Shown here piece by piece: positions 27,255 to 35,111 of a DNA stretch of 64,000 bases (positions within the stretch are counted from its first letter, which is position 1; each line of letters begins with the position of its first letter). Source of the DNA: Pedobacter sp. N36a. GTDB lineage: Bacteria; Bacteroidota; Bacteroidia; Sphingobacteriales; Sphingobacteriaceae. The notes under the pieces are model-generated. The model made no database searches and was not told the DNA's origin. It saw only the letters and a program-made list of their open reading frames with translations. Both the position numbers and the translations under genes were made by a program. The stretch is taken from NCBI RefSeq assembly GCF_014472395.1, contig NZ_JACSZW010000008.1, positions 124,001 through 188,000 of the forward strand, in the 5' to 3' direction.

Positions 27255-27648
27255 ACTTAGTTTAAGTTTATTTGGTTGATTTTTAATTTACTGGGTATAG
27301 ATTGACTCCTAAGGGTAGTATGGAGTAGCGCGTTCACAGCTCAGATAAGTGCTACGTAAAATTAACAGTGTTCTTGTAAAAAGCAAATTTTTAATGAAAT
27401 GATTGCTCAGGTTTTTTTTAGAAAAAATAATTTAATATTTGGAATGACCTTTCCAGGTCAGTGGTTTTGATTTTTTTAAATATATTAGCACAAACTAACC
27501 AAACAAAATGAAAGCATCAAATTGAACCACAATTACTTCCATGACGATGCGCTTGCATTTTGAAAACCAACAACCAAAAAAGAGGAATTTTTTGAAGCGC
27601 CTAACCAGCTATTCAGTAGAAGAGAATCCCTCATAAAAAACAAACTAA
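27255..27648. promoter_or_regulatory. Divergent intergenic region between hppA and amino acid permease
   Basis: A 394-nt gap upstream of both divergent genes. It contains a 6-bp inverted repeat TGACCT-TTCC-AGGTCA at 27445-27460 and A/T-rich tracts before and after it. The inverted repeat is a plausible operator for the XRE-cupin regulator encoded downstream of the permease. No perfect TAnnTTTG element was found; TATATTAG near 27481-27488 is the nearest match. A 31-codon open frame at 27541-27636 is not supported as a gene. Confidence 0.4.
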
Positions 27649-29112
27649 ATGGAAAAAGAAAGTCAAGATGGCTCTTTCAAAAGAGAACTTGGATTATTAG
27701 ATGGGACCATGCTGGTCGTAGGATCAATGATCGGTTCTGGTATTTTTATTGTCAGTGCGGATATTGCCAGACAAGTAGGCTCGGCAGGCTGGCTGATTGT
27801 GATCTGGCTGCTTACCGGATTGGTCACTGTAATCGCTGCAGTAAGTTACGGAGAGCTGAGTGCGATGTTCCCTAAAGCAGGCGGACAGTATGTTTACCTG
27901 AAAGAAGCCTATAATAAACTGATTGCCTTTCTATATGGATGGAGCTTTTTTGCGGTGATACAAACGGGAACCATTGCCGCTGTAGGGGTTGCTTTTTCCA
28001 AATTCGCCGCCTATTTATACGAACCTTTTAGTGAAACTAATATTCTTTGGCAGCTGCAAACAGGAAGTACAGCTGCTGGAGTGCCAGAGTACTTTTCATT
28101 GAGTGCTGCACAGCTGGTTTCTATAGTGACTATTGTTTTTCTGACTTACCTGAATAGCCGTGGGGTAAAAGACAGTAAGACGCTGCAAACTTTTCTAACC
28201 ATCATTAAAATATTATCACTTTTTGGCTTAATCGTCTTTGGTTTTACACTGGGAGCGAAAGCAGAAGTATGGAATGCCAACTGGGCAGATGCCTGGAGCC
28301 TAAAATCAATGAATGTAGAAACCGGTTCCTGGATGACGATTGGAGGCTCTGTCCTTTTTGCAGCCATTTCAGCCTCTTTAGTGGGATCTTTGTTTTCCAG
28401 TGATGCCTGGAATGGGGTAACCTTTATTGCCGGTGAGATAAAAAAACCAGAACGTAACGTCGGACTCAGTTTATTTCTGGGCACTTTTATCGTCAGCGTG
28501 ATTTATGTACTGGCCAATTTGATGTATGTGGCCGTGATTCCTATGAATGACATTGCCACCGCAAAATCCGACCGTGTAGCAGTCGTTGCCGCCCAGCATA
28601 TTTTTGGAAATGCCGGAACCATTATCATCGCATTGATGATCATGATTTCTACTTTCGCCTGTAACAACGGGCTGATTATGGCAGGAGCAAGGGTTTATTA
28701 TACAATGGCGAAGGATGGCCTCTTCTTTAAAAAGGCGGCTACTTTAAACAAAGCAAGCGTGCCTGCCTGGGCTTTATGGTTCCAATGTTTCTGGGCATCC
28801 GCTTTATGCCTGACCGGTAAATATGGTGCACTGCTGGATTTTGTCATGATCATCGTGATGATCTTCTACATTCTGACCATTCTGGGGATTTTTATTTTAA
28901 GAAGAAAGATGCCCAATGCGGAACGCCCATACCGTGCTTTCGGTTATCCGGTACTGCCGATGTTATACATCATCTTTGCTGCAGTTTTTTGTGTGTCTTT
29001 ACTGATGACCAAAATGAGTACCTGCGGATGGGGAGTAGTCATCATGCTGGCTGGAATTCCTGTATATTACCTCACAAAACAAAAGGATATAATAGTTGAT
29101 CCTGTAAATTAG
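27649..29112 (+). CDS. APC-family amino acid permease (LAT-like)
   Basis: A 487-residue transporter with 12 membrane helices. The first includes GSMIGSGIFIVSADIAR, the APC substrate-binding motif, followed by SYGELSAMFPKAGGQYVYL in helix 3. It belongs to the L-type/exchanger branch rather than the CAT branch of the 566-residue permease nearby. The XRE-cupin regulator gene begins 58 nt after its stop, the usual arrangement for regulators of amino acid or polyamine uptake. Substrate unknown. Confidence 0.9.
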   Translation: MEKESQDGSFKRELGLLDGTMLVVGSMIGSGIFIVSADIARQVGSAGWLIVIWLLTGLVTVIAAVSYGELSAMFPKAGGQYVYLKEAYNKLIAFLYGWSFFAVIQTGTIAAVGVAFSKFAAYLYEPFSETNILWQLQTGSTAAGVPEYFSLSAAQLVSIVTIVFLTYLNSRGVKDSKTLQTFLTIIKILSLFGLIVFGFTLGAKAEVWNANWADAWSLKSMNVETGSWMTIGGSVLFAAISASLVGSLFSSDAWNGVTFIAGEIKKPERNVGLSLFLGTFIVSVIYVLANLMYVAVIPMNDIATAKSDRVAVVAAQHIFGNAGTIIIALMIMISTFACNNGLIMAGARVYYTMAKDGLFFKKAATLNKASVPAWALWFQCFWASALCLTGKYGALLDFVMIIVMIFYILTILGIFILRRKMPNAERPYRAFGYPVLPMLYIIFAAVFCVSLLMTKMSTCGWGVVIMLAGIPVYYLTKQKDIIVDPVN

Positions 29113-29125
29113 AAGATAGCTAGTA

Positions 29126-29154
29126 TTGCTGCGGTGATAATTTGATTATTTTTG
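29126..29154 (+). promoter_or_regulatory. Promoter for the XRE-cupin regulator
   Basis: TTG (29126-29128), 18-nt spacer and TAttTTTG (29147-29154) indicate the regulator can be transcribed separately from the permease. Confidence 0.5.
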
Positions 29155-29170
29155 GACAATAAAATGTACT

Positions 29171-29749
29171 ATGGAAGAGGATGTAATCCTGAAGATCAGT
29201 TATCGGATAAAAGAAATAAGAAAAGAAAGAGGCATTACCGTTCAGGAACTGGCAGATCGTGCAGGAGTGAGTAAAGGTTTAATCTCTCAAATTGAAAATA
29301 ACCGTACCGTTCCTTCTTTAATAGTCTTGATAGATATTATTAAGTCATTAGATGTGGATTTAAACCAATTTTTTAAAGACATCTCCGATAGTGCCAATAA
29401 AGCACCGGTAGTAGTCAAAAGAAAATCTGAGTATGAGTCGTTTGAAAAGGAACAGGCACTAGGCTTTTTATACAAGCGGATCCTGACCAAAGCTATAAAG
29501 AATGCTACGGTAGATATTGTACTGTTGGAATTGGAACCCAGTGCCTCCAGGCCAATGGTGGTCACAGAAGCTTTCGAATACAAATATATCCTGGCAGGAA
29601 ATGTGAAATATCATTTTGAAGACCAGGAAATCGTGTTGTCCGCAGGAGATTCTTTACTTTTCGACGGTCGATTGGCACATACGCCAAAAAATATAGGTAC
29701 AGATAAAGCAATTATGCTGATCCTATACTTCTTTGAAGAAGTAAAGTAA
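29171..29749 (+). CDS. XRE-family regulator with C-terminal cupin domain
   Basis: A 192-residue two-domain regulator. Residues about 9-65 form a helix-turn-helix (GITVQELADRAGVSKGLISQIEN), and residues about 115-190 form a small cupin barrel (including YKYILAGNVKYHF, then LSAGDSLLFDG). PuuR-type regulators share this architecture and sense amines or amino acids through the cupin. Its position directly after an amino acid permease suggests that it controls that gene, possibly through the inverted repeat at 27445-27460. Confidence 0.9.
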   Translation: MEEDVILKISYRIKEIRKERGITVQELADRAGVSKGLISQIENNRTVPSLIVLIDIIKSLDVDLNQFFKDISDSANKAPVVVKRKSEYESFEKEQALGFLYKRILTKAIKNATVDIVLLELEPSASRPMVVTEAFEYKYILAGNVKYHFEDQEIVLSAGDSLLFDGRLAHTPKNIGTDKAIMLILYFFEEVK

Positions 29750-29796
29750 TCGCAATAGACACCTAACATAGCTTCTTTACCTTCCTTGGCTGGTCA

Positions 29797-29994
29797 CTAT
29801 GGAAGGTAAAGAAGGGTATAGACGAACATCACACTAATAGTCAGTAAAATGAGGATATTCATTTTATGCGCAAAGTTTAAGGTGTATCCCATCGATCTTT
29901 CGCGCTTAGGCACGAAAAGTCTTGAATCTCTTGGGTTCCAATAGATGAATCCCATCTTGTAATTAACAATGTTGTCTACAGGGTCTAAGTCCAT
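29797..29994 (-). CDS. Small DUF5808-like membrane protein
   Basis: A 65-residue protein. Residues 16-42 carry a pattern with YWNPRDSRLFVPKR followed by GYTLNFAHK, which resembles the DUF5808 signature (tyrosine-asparagine-proline, then FVPKR and a W/Y-T-LNF segment). The C-terminal ~20 residues form one hydrophobic helix. Such domains occur in small membrane proteins of unknown role. It stands alone on the minus strand between the XRE regulator and the DUF1269 region. Family membership is from memory of the pattern. Confidence 0.65.
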   Translation of the reverse strand: MDLDPVDNIVNYKMGFIYWNPRDSRLFVPKRERSMGYTLNFAHKMNILILLTISVMFVYTLLYLP

Positions 29995-30127
29995 TTTGAG
30001 CTTGTTTTTTAAGTTTGGTTTGTATAAATATATGATTTTCAGTCAATTTATAAAACACTGTTAAAAAATAATTGCAGTTTTTTTTGCGGCTTTTTTTTCC
30101 TGTTTTTTCATCTGTTTTCTGGGTAAA

Positions 30128-30286
30128 CTAACCTTTGCTTTTCTTAATCGGCACCTTTTTCGCCTCTTTTGCTGAAGTTTGATTCGCCGGTTCTGCTCCT
30201 TTGGCTTTTCTACCAGCATCAGCCATTTCTTTTTCCTGAGTTTTACTTTTTAAATTGCCTTTACCGTTGTCTTGTAAATTTTTCAT
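30128..30286 (-). CDS. Small lysine-rich hydrophilic protein, unknown
   Basis: A 52-codon frame, MKNLQDNGKGNLKSKTQEKE followed by MADAGRKAKGAEPA and a Lys-rich tail ending KKSKG. It is very hydrophilic, with no membrane segment or cysteine. An A/G-rich AAAAGAAATCACC just before ATG could serve as ribosome site. It lies in a 453-nt stretch with no other gene, between two small stress-type genes. The steady codon pattern and amphipathic composition suggest a real peptide, but I do not recognise a family. Confidence 0.5.
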   Translation of the reverse strand: MKNLQDNGKGNLKSKTQEKEMADAGRKAKGAEPANQTSAKEAKKVPIKKSKG

Positions 30287-30447
30287 GGTGATTTCTTTTA
30301 GTTTCAGATATAACAGATAAACAATTGGAGAATATTTTAGTTTAAATGTGCCCTTCCATAATAATCACAATTACAGATTGGCGATTAAAACAAAATATCT
30401 AGTGATTTGTAGTTATATCACGTAATTAAGAACAAAAAAACATTTCC

Positions 30448-31209
30448 ATGGAAAAAATGATTCAGGCCTTATTCAACACTGAAGTTGAGGCATTCAAAGG
30501 GTTAAAAGCATTGCAGGAACTTAACCTGACCAACGATATCTCAGTTGGTGAAACCTATATATTAACACGTGATGAAGATGGAAAAGTAAACATCCGATCG
30601 GCCAAAAATGAATCTTTAGGTAATGGTACCTTAACTGGGGGCGTAATTGGTGGTTTAATTGGGTTATTGGCAGGCCCATTAGGGTTTATTGTTGGCCTGG
30701 CAGGTGGAATGATTGCGGGTTCTGCCGGTGAAACTTTAAAAGCAGAAGGCGTATCCGATTATCTGGATCAGATTTCTGCAAATATCCCGGACGGCAAATC
30801 TGTTTTAATCGCTCACGTATGGGAGAATTGGGAAACACCAGTAGATGCCTTGCTTGGTCCATTGAGCATTGAATTGAAACGCTTTAACCTGGATGAAAAA
30901 GTTTTTGTACCGGCGAAAACAGAATTGGATAAATTAAACTCCGATATCGAAGCCGCAGAAAATAAACTGAAAGAAGTTGTTGAAACGGAAAAAGCCGACT
31001 GGGAAACTACCCTAACGAATTTAAAGGCTAAACGTGCAGCATTGGAAGATAAATTGAAAACGCATACTGCACATCAGGAAAAACAATATGAGGAATGGAT
31101 CAGCCAATCTCCGGCCGACCATTTGGAAGATGCAGACAAACAGGCACGTCTGGAAAATAGAATCAAGGAGCAGAAAACGCGACTTGACGAAATCAAAAAA
31201 GATAGATAG
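30448..31209 (+). CDS. DUF1269-family protein with coiled-coil tail
   Basis: A 253-residue protein. The N-terminal part has a ferredoxin-like segment (MIQALFNTEVEAFKGLKALQ) followed by a Gly-rich membrane hairpin (GGVIGGLIGLLAGPLGFIVG), which is the DUF1269 pattern. Residues about 155-253 are strongly charged and predicted to form a coiled coil. DUF1269 proteins are membrane-associated and often stress-linked, but their biochemical role is unknown. It is a single-gene unit with a terminator 12 nt after the stop. Confidence 0.8.
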   Translation: MEKMIQALFNTEVEAFKGLKALQELNLTNDISVGETYILTRDEDGKVNIRSAKNESLGNGTLTGGVIGGLIGLLAGPLGFIVGLAGGMIAGSAGETLKAEGVSDYLDQISANIPDGKSVLIAHVWENWETPVDALLGPLSIELKRFNLDEKVFVPAKTELDKLNSDIEAAENKLKEVVETEKADWETTLTNLKAKRAALEDKLKTHTAHQEKQYEEWISQSPADHLEDADKQARLENRIKEQKTRLDEIKKDR

Positions 31210-31221
31210 TATTATAAATTA

Positions 31222-31252
31222 AAAGGGAGCGCTAAGCTCCCTTTGGTTTTTC
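31222..31252. terminator. Shared terminator of DUF1269 and EamA genes
   Basis: AAAGGGAGC (31222-31230) and GCTCCCTTT (31236-31244) form a 9-bp stem, followed by GGTTTTTC. The stop codon of the convergent EamA gene (31232-31234) is located inside the loop, so the hairpin serves both directions. Confidence 0.82.
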
Positions 31253-32125
31253 TATATTCATCAGTACCACTGCAGCAAGGATGAGTAGAATTCCTCCCAG
31301 CTGCGTTAGATTAACCGGTTCTTTTAAGATAAAATGCGCCATGGCTACCGAAACAGGTATTTCCACGGCGGCGATAATAGTCCCCAGTCCAACTCCGGTA
31401 AGCGGCATCCCCATGGTAAAAAGTAAAGGTGGAAGAATAGTTCCAAAAAGTGAAAGGACAATCCCCCATTTCCAAAAGATATCAAAAGAGAAATTCATGT
31501 TCAGGGAAGAGTGGAAAATGAGCATGATAATGATCAGTCCGCCGAGGACCAGATATAAACTTCTTCTGACCACCGGTAAATGCAGGGCGATTCCATTGGA
31601 AGCATATACGGTAATGGTATAAGATAATGCGGCTAACATTCCAAAGCCAATACCACGCCAATCGAGTGTAACTGAGGATTGCAGTAGATTAGTAGCCAAT
31701 ATCGTTCCAGCGATAATGATCGATACCGAAATGATTTTCCGGTTTCCAGGGCGCTTTTTATGTAAGATCATTTCCAGAACTACGCCCATCCATACCGTTT
31801 GCATCAGCAATACAATCCCCACGCTCACCGGAATATATTGAACGGATAGATAATAGAAAGTACTCGTGAGGCCCATTGCTGTACCTGCAACCATTAATTT
31901 TAACAAGCTTTTCCAGTTGGATGTCGGAGCACTGTCTGCTGCTGGTCTTTTGCTAAACATACTGATGAGCAATAAACTGATCACGCCTATTGCAAATTGA
32001 GAAAGTGTAACTTCTGCAGTAGAATAACCTTCTTTATAGGCCATTTTGACAAATGTGGCCAACATGCCATAGCTTGCTGAGCCCAATGCCACCAGAATAC
32101 TTCCTTTTATTAAATTGTTTTTCAT
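31232..32125 (-). CDS. EamA-family (DMT) transporter
   Basis: A 297-residue protein with ten hydrophobic segments arranged as two EamA repeats (about residues 8-140 and 155-290). The second repeat contains GMPLTGVGLGTIIAAVEIPVS and the first YIPVSVGIVLLMQTVWMG, as in drug/metabolite exporters related to RhaT/YdcZ. The substrate is unknown. The Crp-type regulator and CAT-like genes lie upstream on the same strand, separated by 103 nt. Confidence 0.88.
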   Translation of the reverse strand: MKNNLIKGSILVALGSASYGMLATFVKMAYKEGYSTAEVTLSQFAIGVISLLLISMFSKRPAADSAPTSNWKSLLKLMVAGTAMGLTSTFYYLSVQYIPVSVGIVLLMQTVWMGVVLEMILHKKRPGNRKIISVSIIIAGTILATNLLQSSVTLDWRGIGFGMLAALSYTITVYASNGIALHLPVVRRSLYLVLGGLIIIMLIFHSSLNMNFSFDIFWKWGIVLSLFGTILPPLLFTMGMPLTGVGLGTIIAAVEIPVSVAMAHFILKEPVNLTQLGGILLILAAVVLMNIEKPKGA

Positions 32126-32228
32126 CAGTATAGGATTTTGATGAACGCGATACGTTCATAGGATAGCTAATTATTGCTGCAAAGAAAGTGCTTTTTTAGA
32201 GAGAAAATCTGTACATAGGTTGAGGTTT

Positions 32229-32798
32229 TTACAATTCCGCTCTGATTCTGCTAAGTTGAGTAGGGCTGATCCCAAGATAGGAAGCAATATGATGCAGTTT
32301 TAAACGCTGTAATAAGTGCGGGTGGTTTTGTTTGAATTCTGCATAGCGTTGTCCGGCAGTCTCATGTTTCAAACTGATTTCTCCGATTTCTTTTTCAATG
32401 ACCCAGTGCTGTTCCAGGTAATGAATGTAAAATCTGGCGATGTCTGAAAATTGTTCGGTTAGCCTGGAAAACTGTTCAAAAGGATAGCTGATAATTTCGG
32501 TTTCTTCTAAGGCCTGGATGGTAAATTTACCTGGCTGCTTTAATAGCATGGCGCTGGTAGAGGCTACCAGAGTTTGTTCCGGAAAGAATTTCTTGATCAC
32601 CGTAGTACCGTCTTTATCGGTGTAAAAATAGGAAAGCAGTCCTTTTTTTACAAAATAGATTCTTTTAGGAATGGTCCCTTCCAGCAGTAAATGTTCTTGC
32701 TTGGCTAGTTTCTGTTCCTTTAGCAATTGCTGCCATGCTTCCTGAGCAGCAATTGAAATTTGCGCATAGTGGTGGATGTATTTCCAGAATTCTTCCAT
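32229..32798 (-). CDS. Crp/Fnr-family transcriptional regulator
   Basis: A 189-residue protein with an N-terminal cyclic-nucleotide-binding-like beta-roll (residues about 25-115) and a short C-terminal DNA-binding part (HHIASYLGISPTQLSRIRAEL), which is the helix-turn-helix. The effector is not evident and the canonical cAMP-binding residues are not clearly conserved, as is usual in Bacteroidota members. Its ATG lies 5 nt after the stop of the CAT-like gene, so the two are co-transcribed and the regulator may control that operon. Confidence 0.88.
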   Translation of the reverse strand: MEEFWKYIHHYAQISIAAQEAWQQLLKEQKLAKQEHLLLEGTIPKRIYFVKKGLLSYFYTDKDGTTVIKKFFPEQTLVASTSAMLLKQPGKFTIQALEETEIISYPFEQFSRLTEQFSDIARFYIHYLEQHWVIEKEIGEISLKHETAGQRYAEFKQNHPHLLQRLKLHHIASYLGISPTQLSRIRAEL

Positions 32799-32803
32799 CG
32801 GTT

Positions 32804-33430
32804 TTAGGCTTCGTTTAGCAGTTCCTGAAAGCGCTCAATAAACTGCCCGACATGAAAACCGTCCATTAACGCATGGTGTACATGAATGGAAACTGGTATG
32901 GTTCTTTTGCCTTCAGATTCAGTCATTTTTCCAATGGAAATCTTCGGACTGCTGTCTGCAAAAGTAAAACTTCTGGCATGCGACATGGATTTAAAATCAA
33001 TCCATGGCAATGCGGAGAAATGAATCACACAATCTCCAGAGCCAGCAGGGAAAAGTGAGGTACTGTTACTTACCGTTTCAATTTCTTTTTCAGCGATGAT
33101 TTTGAACTCGGAAAAATCTTCATGATATTCCATATAAGAAAACCCAAAAGTGCCATCTGCTCTGCCTATGGTTGCAGAAACATCGACCTGATCGAATATC
33201 CAGACCTGGTCTTCCACAATGCGGTATCGGAAACAAGGAATCTGATTTGCCGCCTGTAATGCTTTGTGCAGGTAATGTAGGAAAAAGGAAATGCCTTTTG
33301 CTTTAGCTGTTGTGTAGGCAATGGTACAGTCTATATTTATGGTTACGCCAAAAAATGGTTCTTCAAATTGATTAAAAAAATGGAAGTGGTCTTTTCTTGC
33401 CCAAGTATTTAAATTTAATATTTGTGTCAT
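32804..33430 (-). CDS. Chloramphenicol acetyltransferase-like protein
   Basis: A 208-residue CAT-fold acetyltransferase with the catalytic motif HHALMDGFHVGQF; the second His (residue 186) is the expected general base. The upstream DHFHFFNQFEEPFFGVT block is typical of the CAT family. The enzyme may inactivate chloramphenicol or acetylate another small molecule; true substrate specificity cannot be deduced, and many chromosomal homologues confer no clear resistance. It is co-transcribed with the Crp-type regulator. A TAgtTTTG -7 element lies at 33456-33463 on the minus strand. Confidence 0.85.
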   Translation of the reverse strand: MTQILNLNTWARKDHFHFFNQFEEPFFGVTINIDCTIAYTTAKAKGISFFLHYLHKALQAANQIPCFRYRIVEDQVWIFDQVDVSATIGRADGTFGFSYMEYHEDFSEFKIIAEKEIETVSNSTSLFPAGSGDCVIHFSALPWIDFKSMSHARSFTFADSSPKISIGKMTESEGKRTIPVSIHVHHALMDGFHVGQFIERFQELLNEA

Positions 33431-33455
33431 TCGTATTTTAGTAAATTGGGATGCT

Positions 33456-33483
33456 CAAAACTATATTCGTTATAGCGGCTCAA
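33456..33483 (-). promoter_or_regulatory. Promoter of the CAT-like/Crp operon
   Basis: On the minus strand, TTG (complement of 33481-33483), 17-nt spacer and TAgtTTTG (33456-33463), 25 nt upstream of the CAT-like start. The spacer is slightly short. Confidence 0.45.
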
Positions 33484-33632
33484 ATATCGGGCTTTTAGCC
33501 AAAACATCTGGTTTGTCATCGTAAATTAACTGGACGGTTTGTTTATTGTCAAATTAATTTCTAAAATGCTCCAGGTATGGCCTGTCGCAGAAACTATTAG
33601 TTAATTTACGGATAACCTATTTATTTATTCTT

Positions 33633-34454
33633 ATGATCACAATCATTGTCGCAACAGATTTTTCCGATGTCGCAGAGAATGCAGTAGCTTATGCCGCTGC
33701 TGCCGCAAAACATGGTCAGGCAAGACTGATTTTATTCAATTCTTATGCCCTTCCTCATCATGCCTCAAACACTATTTTACCGGCATCCAGTGTCCAGAAA
33801 TTAATTGATGATAACAACAACCGTTTACAGGAACGTGCGTTGGATATTGCAAAAACCTATGGAATCACCGTTGGTTTTGAAACCAGATTCTCTTTTGTAG
33901 GTGATGAACTTAGTGATTTAATCAAAAAGTATGAAGCTGATCTGCTGATTCTTGGGATGGGCTCTAAAACCTTGGAACAAGACCTGATTGGAAATACCAC
34001 CACTGCAGCCATTAAACAATTGAAATTCCCAGTAATTGCAGTTCCTATGGGTGCTAAATTTGAAGGACTGAAAAGAATCTTATTTGCTTGTGATGTGCTT
34101 CGCGGGGTGCCAGAGAAAATCTTGAAACGGATTCAGGAACTGGCGATCAGCCTGAATGCAGAAGTAGAAGTATTCCATGTCAATGGTGCAATTGAAGAAC
34201 TGCAATCCGAATTTGCTGCATTGCCTGAGCAGGATGCCATTGGAAATGGCCTGGCCGGAGTGAGCTATTACTATAAAAATGTAAAGTCTAATGCGGTTAT
34301 CAGGGAGATTGAAAAGGAAATTAAAGCATTTGATGCGGATTTGCTGATCATGATCCCTAATAAATATGGTTTCTGGGCTTCACTGGTGCATAGAAGTAAA
34401 ACCAGAGTGATGGCTTCGGGACTGGAAATACCTTTGTTCTCCATTCCAGTTTAA
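33633..34454 (+). CDS. Universal stress protein, two UspA domains
   Basis: A 273-residue tandem UspA protein. The first domain covers about residues 1-138 and ends with the ATP-binding loop GMGSKTLEQDLIGNTTTAAI; the second covers about 147-273 and lacks a clear copy of that loop, ending VMASGLEIPLFSIPV. Tandem Usp proteins respond to stress and may bind ATP, but a specific activity is unknown. It is divergent from the CAT operon and followed by the large palindrome at 34470-34520. Confidence 0.93.
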   Translation: MITIIVATDFSDVAENAVAYAAAAAKHGQARLILFNSYALPHHASNTILPASSVQKLIDDNNNRLQERALDIAKTYGITVGFETRFSFVGDELSDLIKKYEADLLILGMGSKTLEQDLIGNTTTAAIKQLKFPVIAVPMGAKFEGLKRILFACDVLRGVPEKILKRIQELAISLNAEVEVFHVNGAIEELQSEFAALPEQDAIGNGLAGVSYYYKNVKSNAVIREIEKEIKAFDADLLIMIPNKYGFWASLVHRSKTRVMASGLEIPLFSIPV

Positions 34455-34469
34455 TCGTAAAAAACTGAA

Positions 34470-34520
34470 TCTACACACCCGTTATGATGCAAAATATTTG
34501 CATCATAACGGGTGTGTAGA
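34470..34520. repeat. Perfect 24-bp inverted repeat (51-nt palindrome)
   Basis: Arms 34470-34493 and 34497-34520 are exactly complementary, with the 3-nt spacer ATA. The tail CTTTATTATA is T-rich, so it may terminate the Usp transcript. A stem of 24 perfect pairs is about twice the length of the other terminators in this window. It also lies directly before the RidA operon, so it could equally be an operator or an RNA-processing hairpin. Confidence 0.85.
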
Positions 34521-34590
34521 CTTTATTATAGCTTTTTAAGATTTTCAATACTTATTTGTGCAAAATTTACGCAAATTGGCATGGGATTGA

Positions 34591-34598
34591 TATATTTG
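34591..34598 (+). promoter_or_regulatory. Possible -7 element of the RidA operon
   Basis: TAtaTTTG lies 29 nt upstream of ATG 34628. No TTG with proper spacing was seen, so this is a weak promoter call. Confidence 0.35.
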
Positions 34599-34627
34599 AT
34601 AAATTAGTATATCCTAATCAATTTCTC

Positions 34628-35095
34628 ATGAATATAGCTGCACAAGACCGTTTTCTGAACTTAGGTTTAACCTTACCACCTGCCCCAAAACCACTGGGAA
34701 TCTATAAGCCTTACCTAATTGATGGTAAATATTTGTACCTCTCTGGCCATGGTCCGGTTCAAACGGACGGTAGTCTGATTATTGGCCGTATTGGCGATGA
34801 TATGGACAAAGATCAGGGAAAACTGGCTGCCCGTCAGGTAGGCCTCACCATGCTTTCTACTATTGTAGCCAATTTTGGAAGCCTTAATTCGATAAAACGT
34901 GTGATTAAAGTATTAGGAATGGTGGGCTGTACCTCCGATTTCGAAAGTCATCCTTACGTCATCAATGGCTGCAGTGAACTGTTCGAATCAGTTTGGGGCC
35001 CTGAAAATGGAATCGGGGTAAGAAGTGCAGTAGGAATGGGTTCTCTTCCAGGGCGTATTCCTGTAGAAGTAGAAGGCTTATTTGAATTGGTTTAA
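34628..35095 (+). CDS. RidA-family enamine/imine deaminase
   Basis: A 155-residue RidA (YjgF/UK114) protein. It has the YLYLSGHGP segment at the subunit interface and the C-terminal RSAVGMGSLPGRIPVEVEGLFEL block, with the conserved Arg of this family in RSAVG. RidA proteins hydrolyse reactive enamine/imine intermediates released by PLP-dependent dehydratases. I chose ATG 34628 because residues encoded upstream do not resemble the family. It is followed 16 nt later by a KDG kinase and then a PLP enzyme, which fits a role in that pathway. Confidence 0.88.
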   Translation: MNIAAQDRFLNLGLTLPPAPKPLGIYKPYLIDGKYLYLSGHGPVQTDGSLIIGRIGDDMDKDQGKLAARQVGLTMLSTIVANFGSLNSIKRVIKVLGMVGCTSDFESHPYVINGCSELFESVWGPENGIGVRSAVGMGSLPGRIPVEVEGLFELV

Positions 35096-35111
35096 GCTAA
35101 TTTAGTCCCCC

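Noticed and set aside
27541..27636. A 31-codon open frame upstream of the amino acid permease gene
   Set aside because: No convincing ribosome site or recognisable sequence; ends 12 nt before the permease ATG. It could be an upstream leader peptide but nothing supports it.
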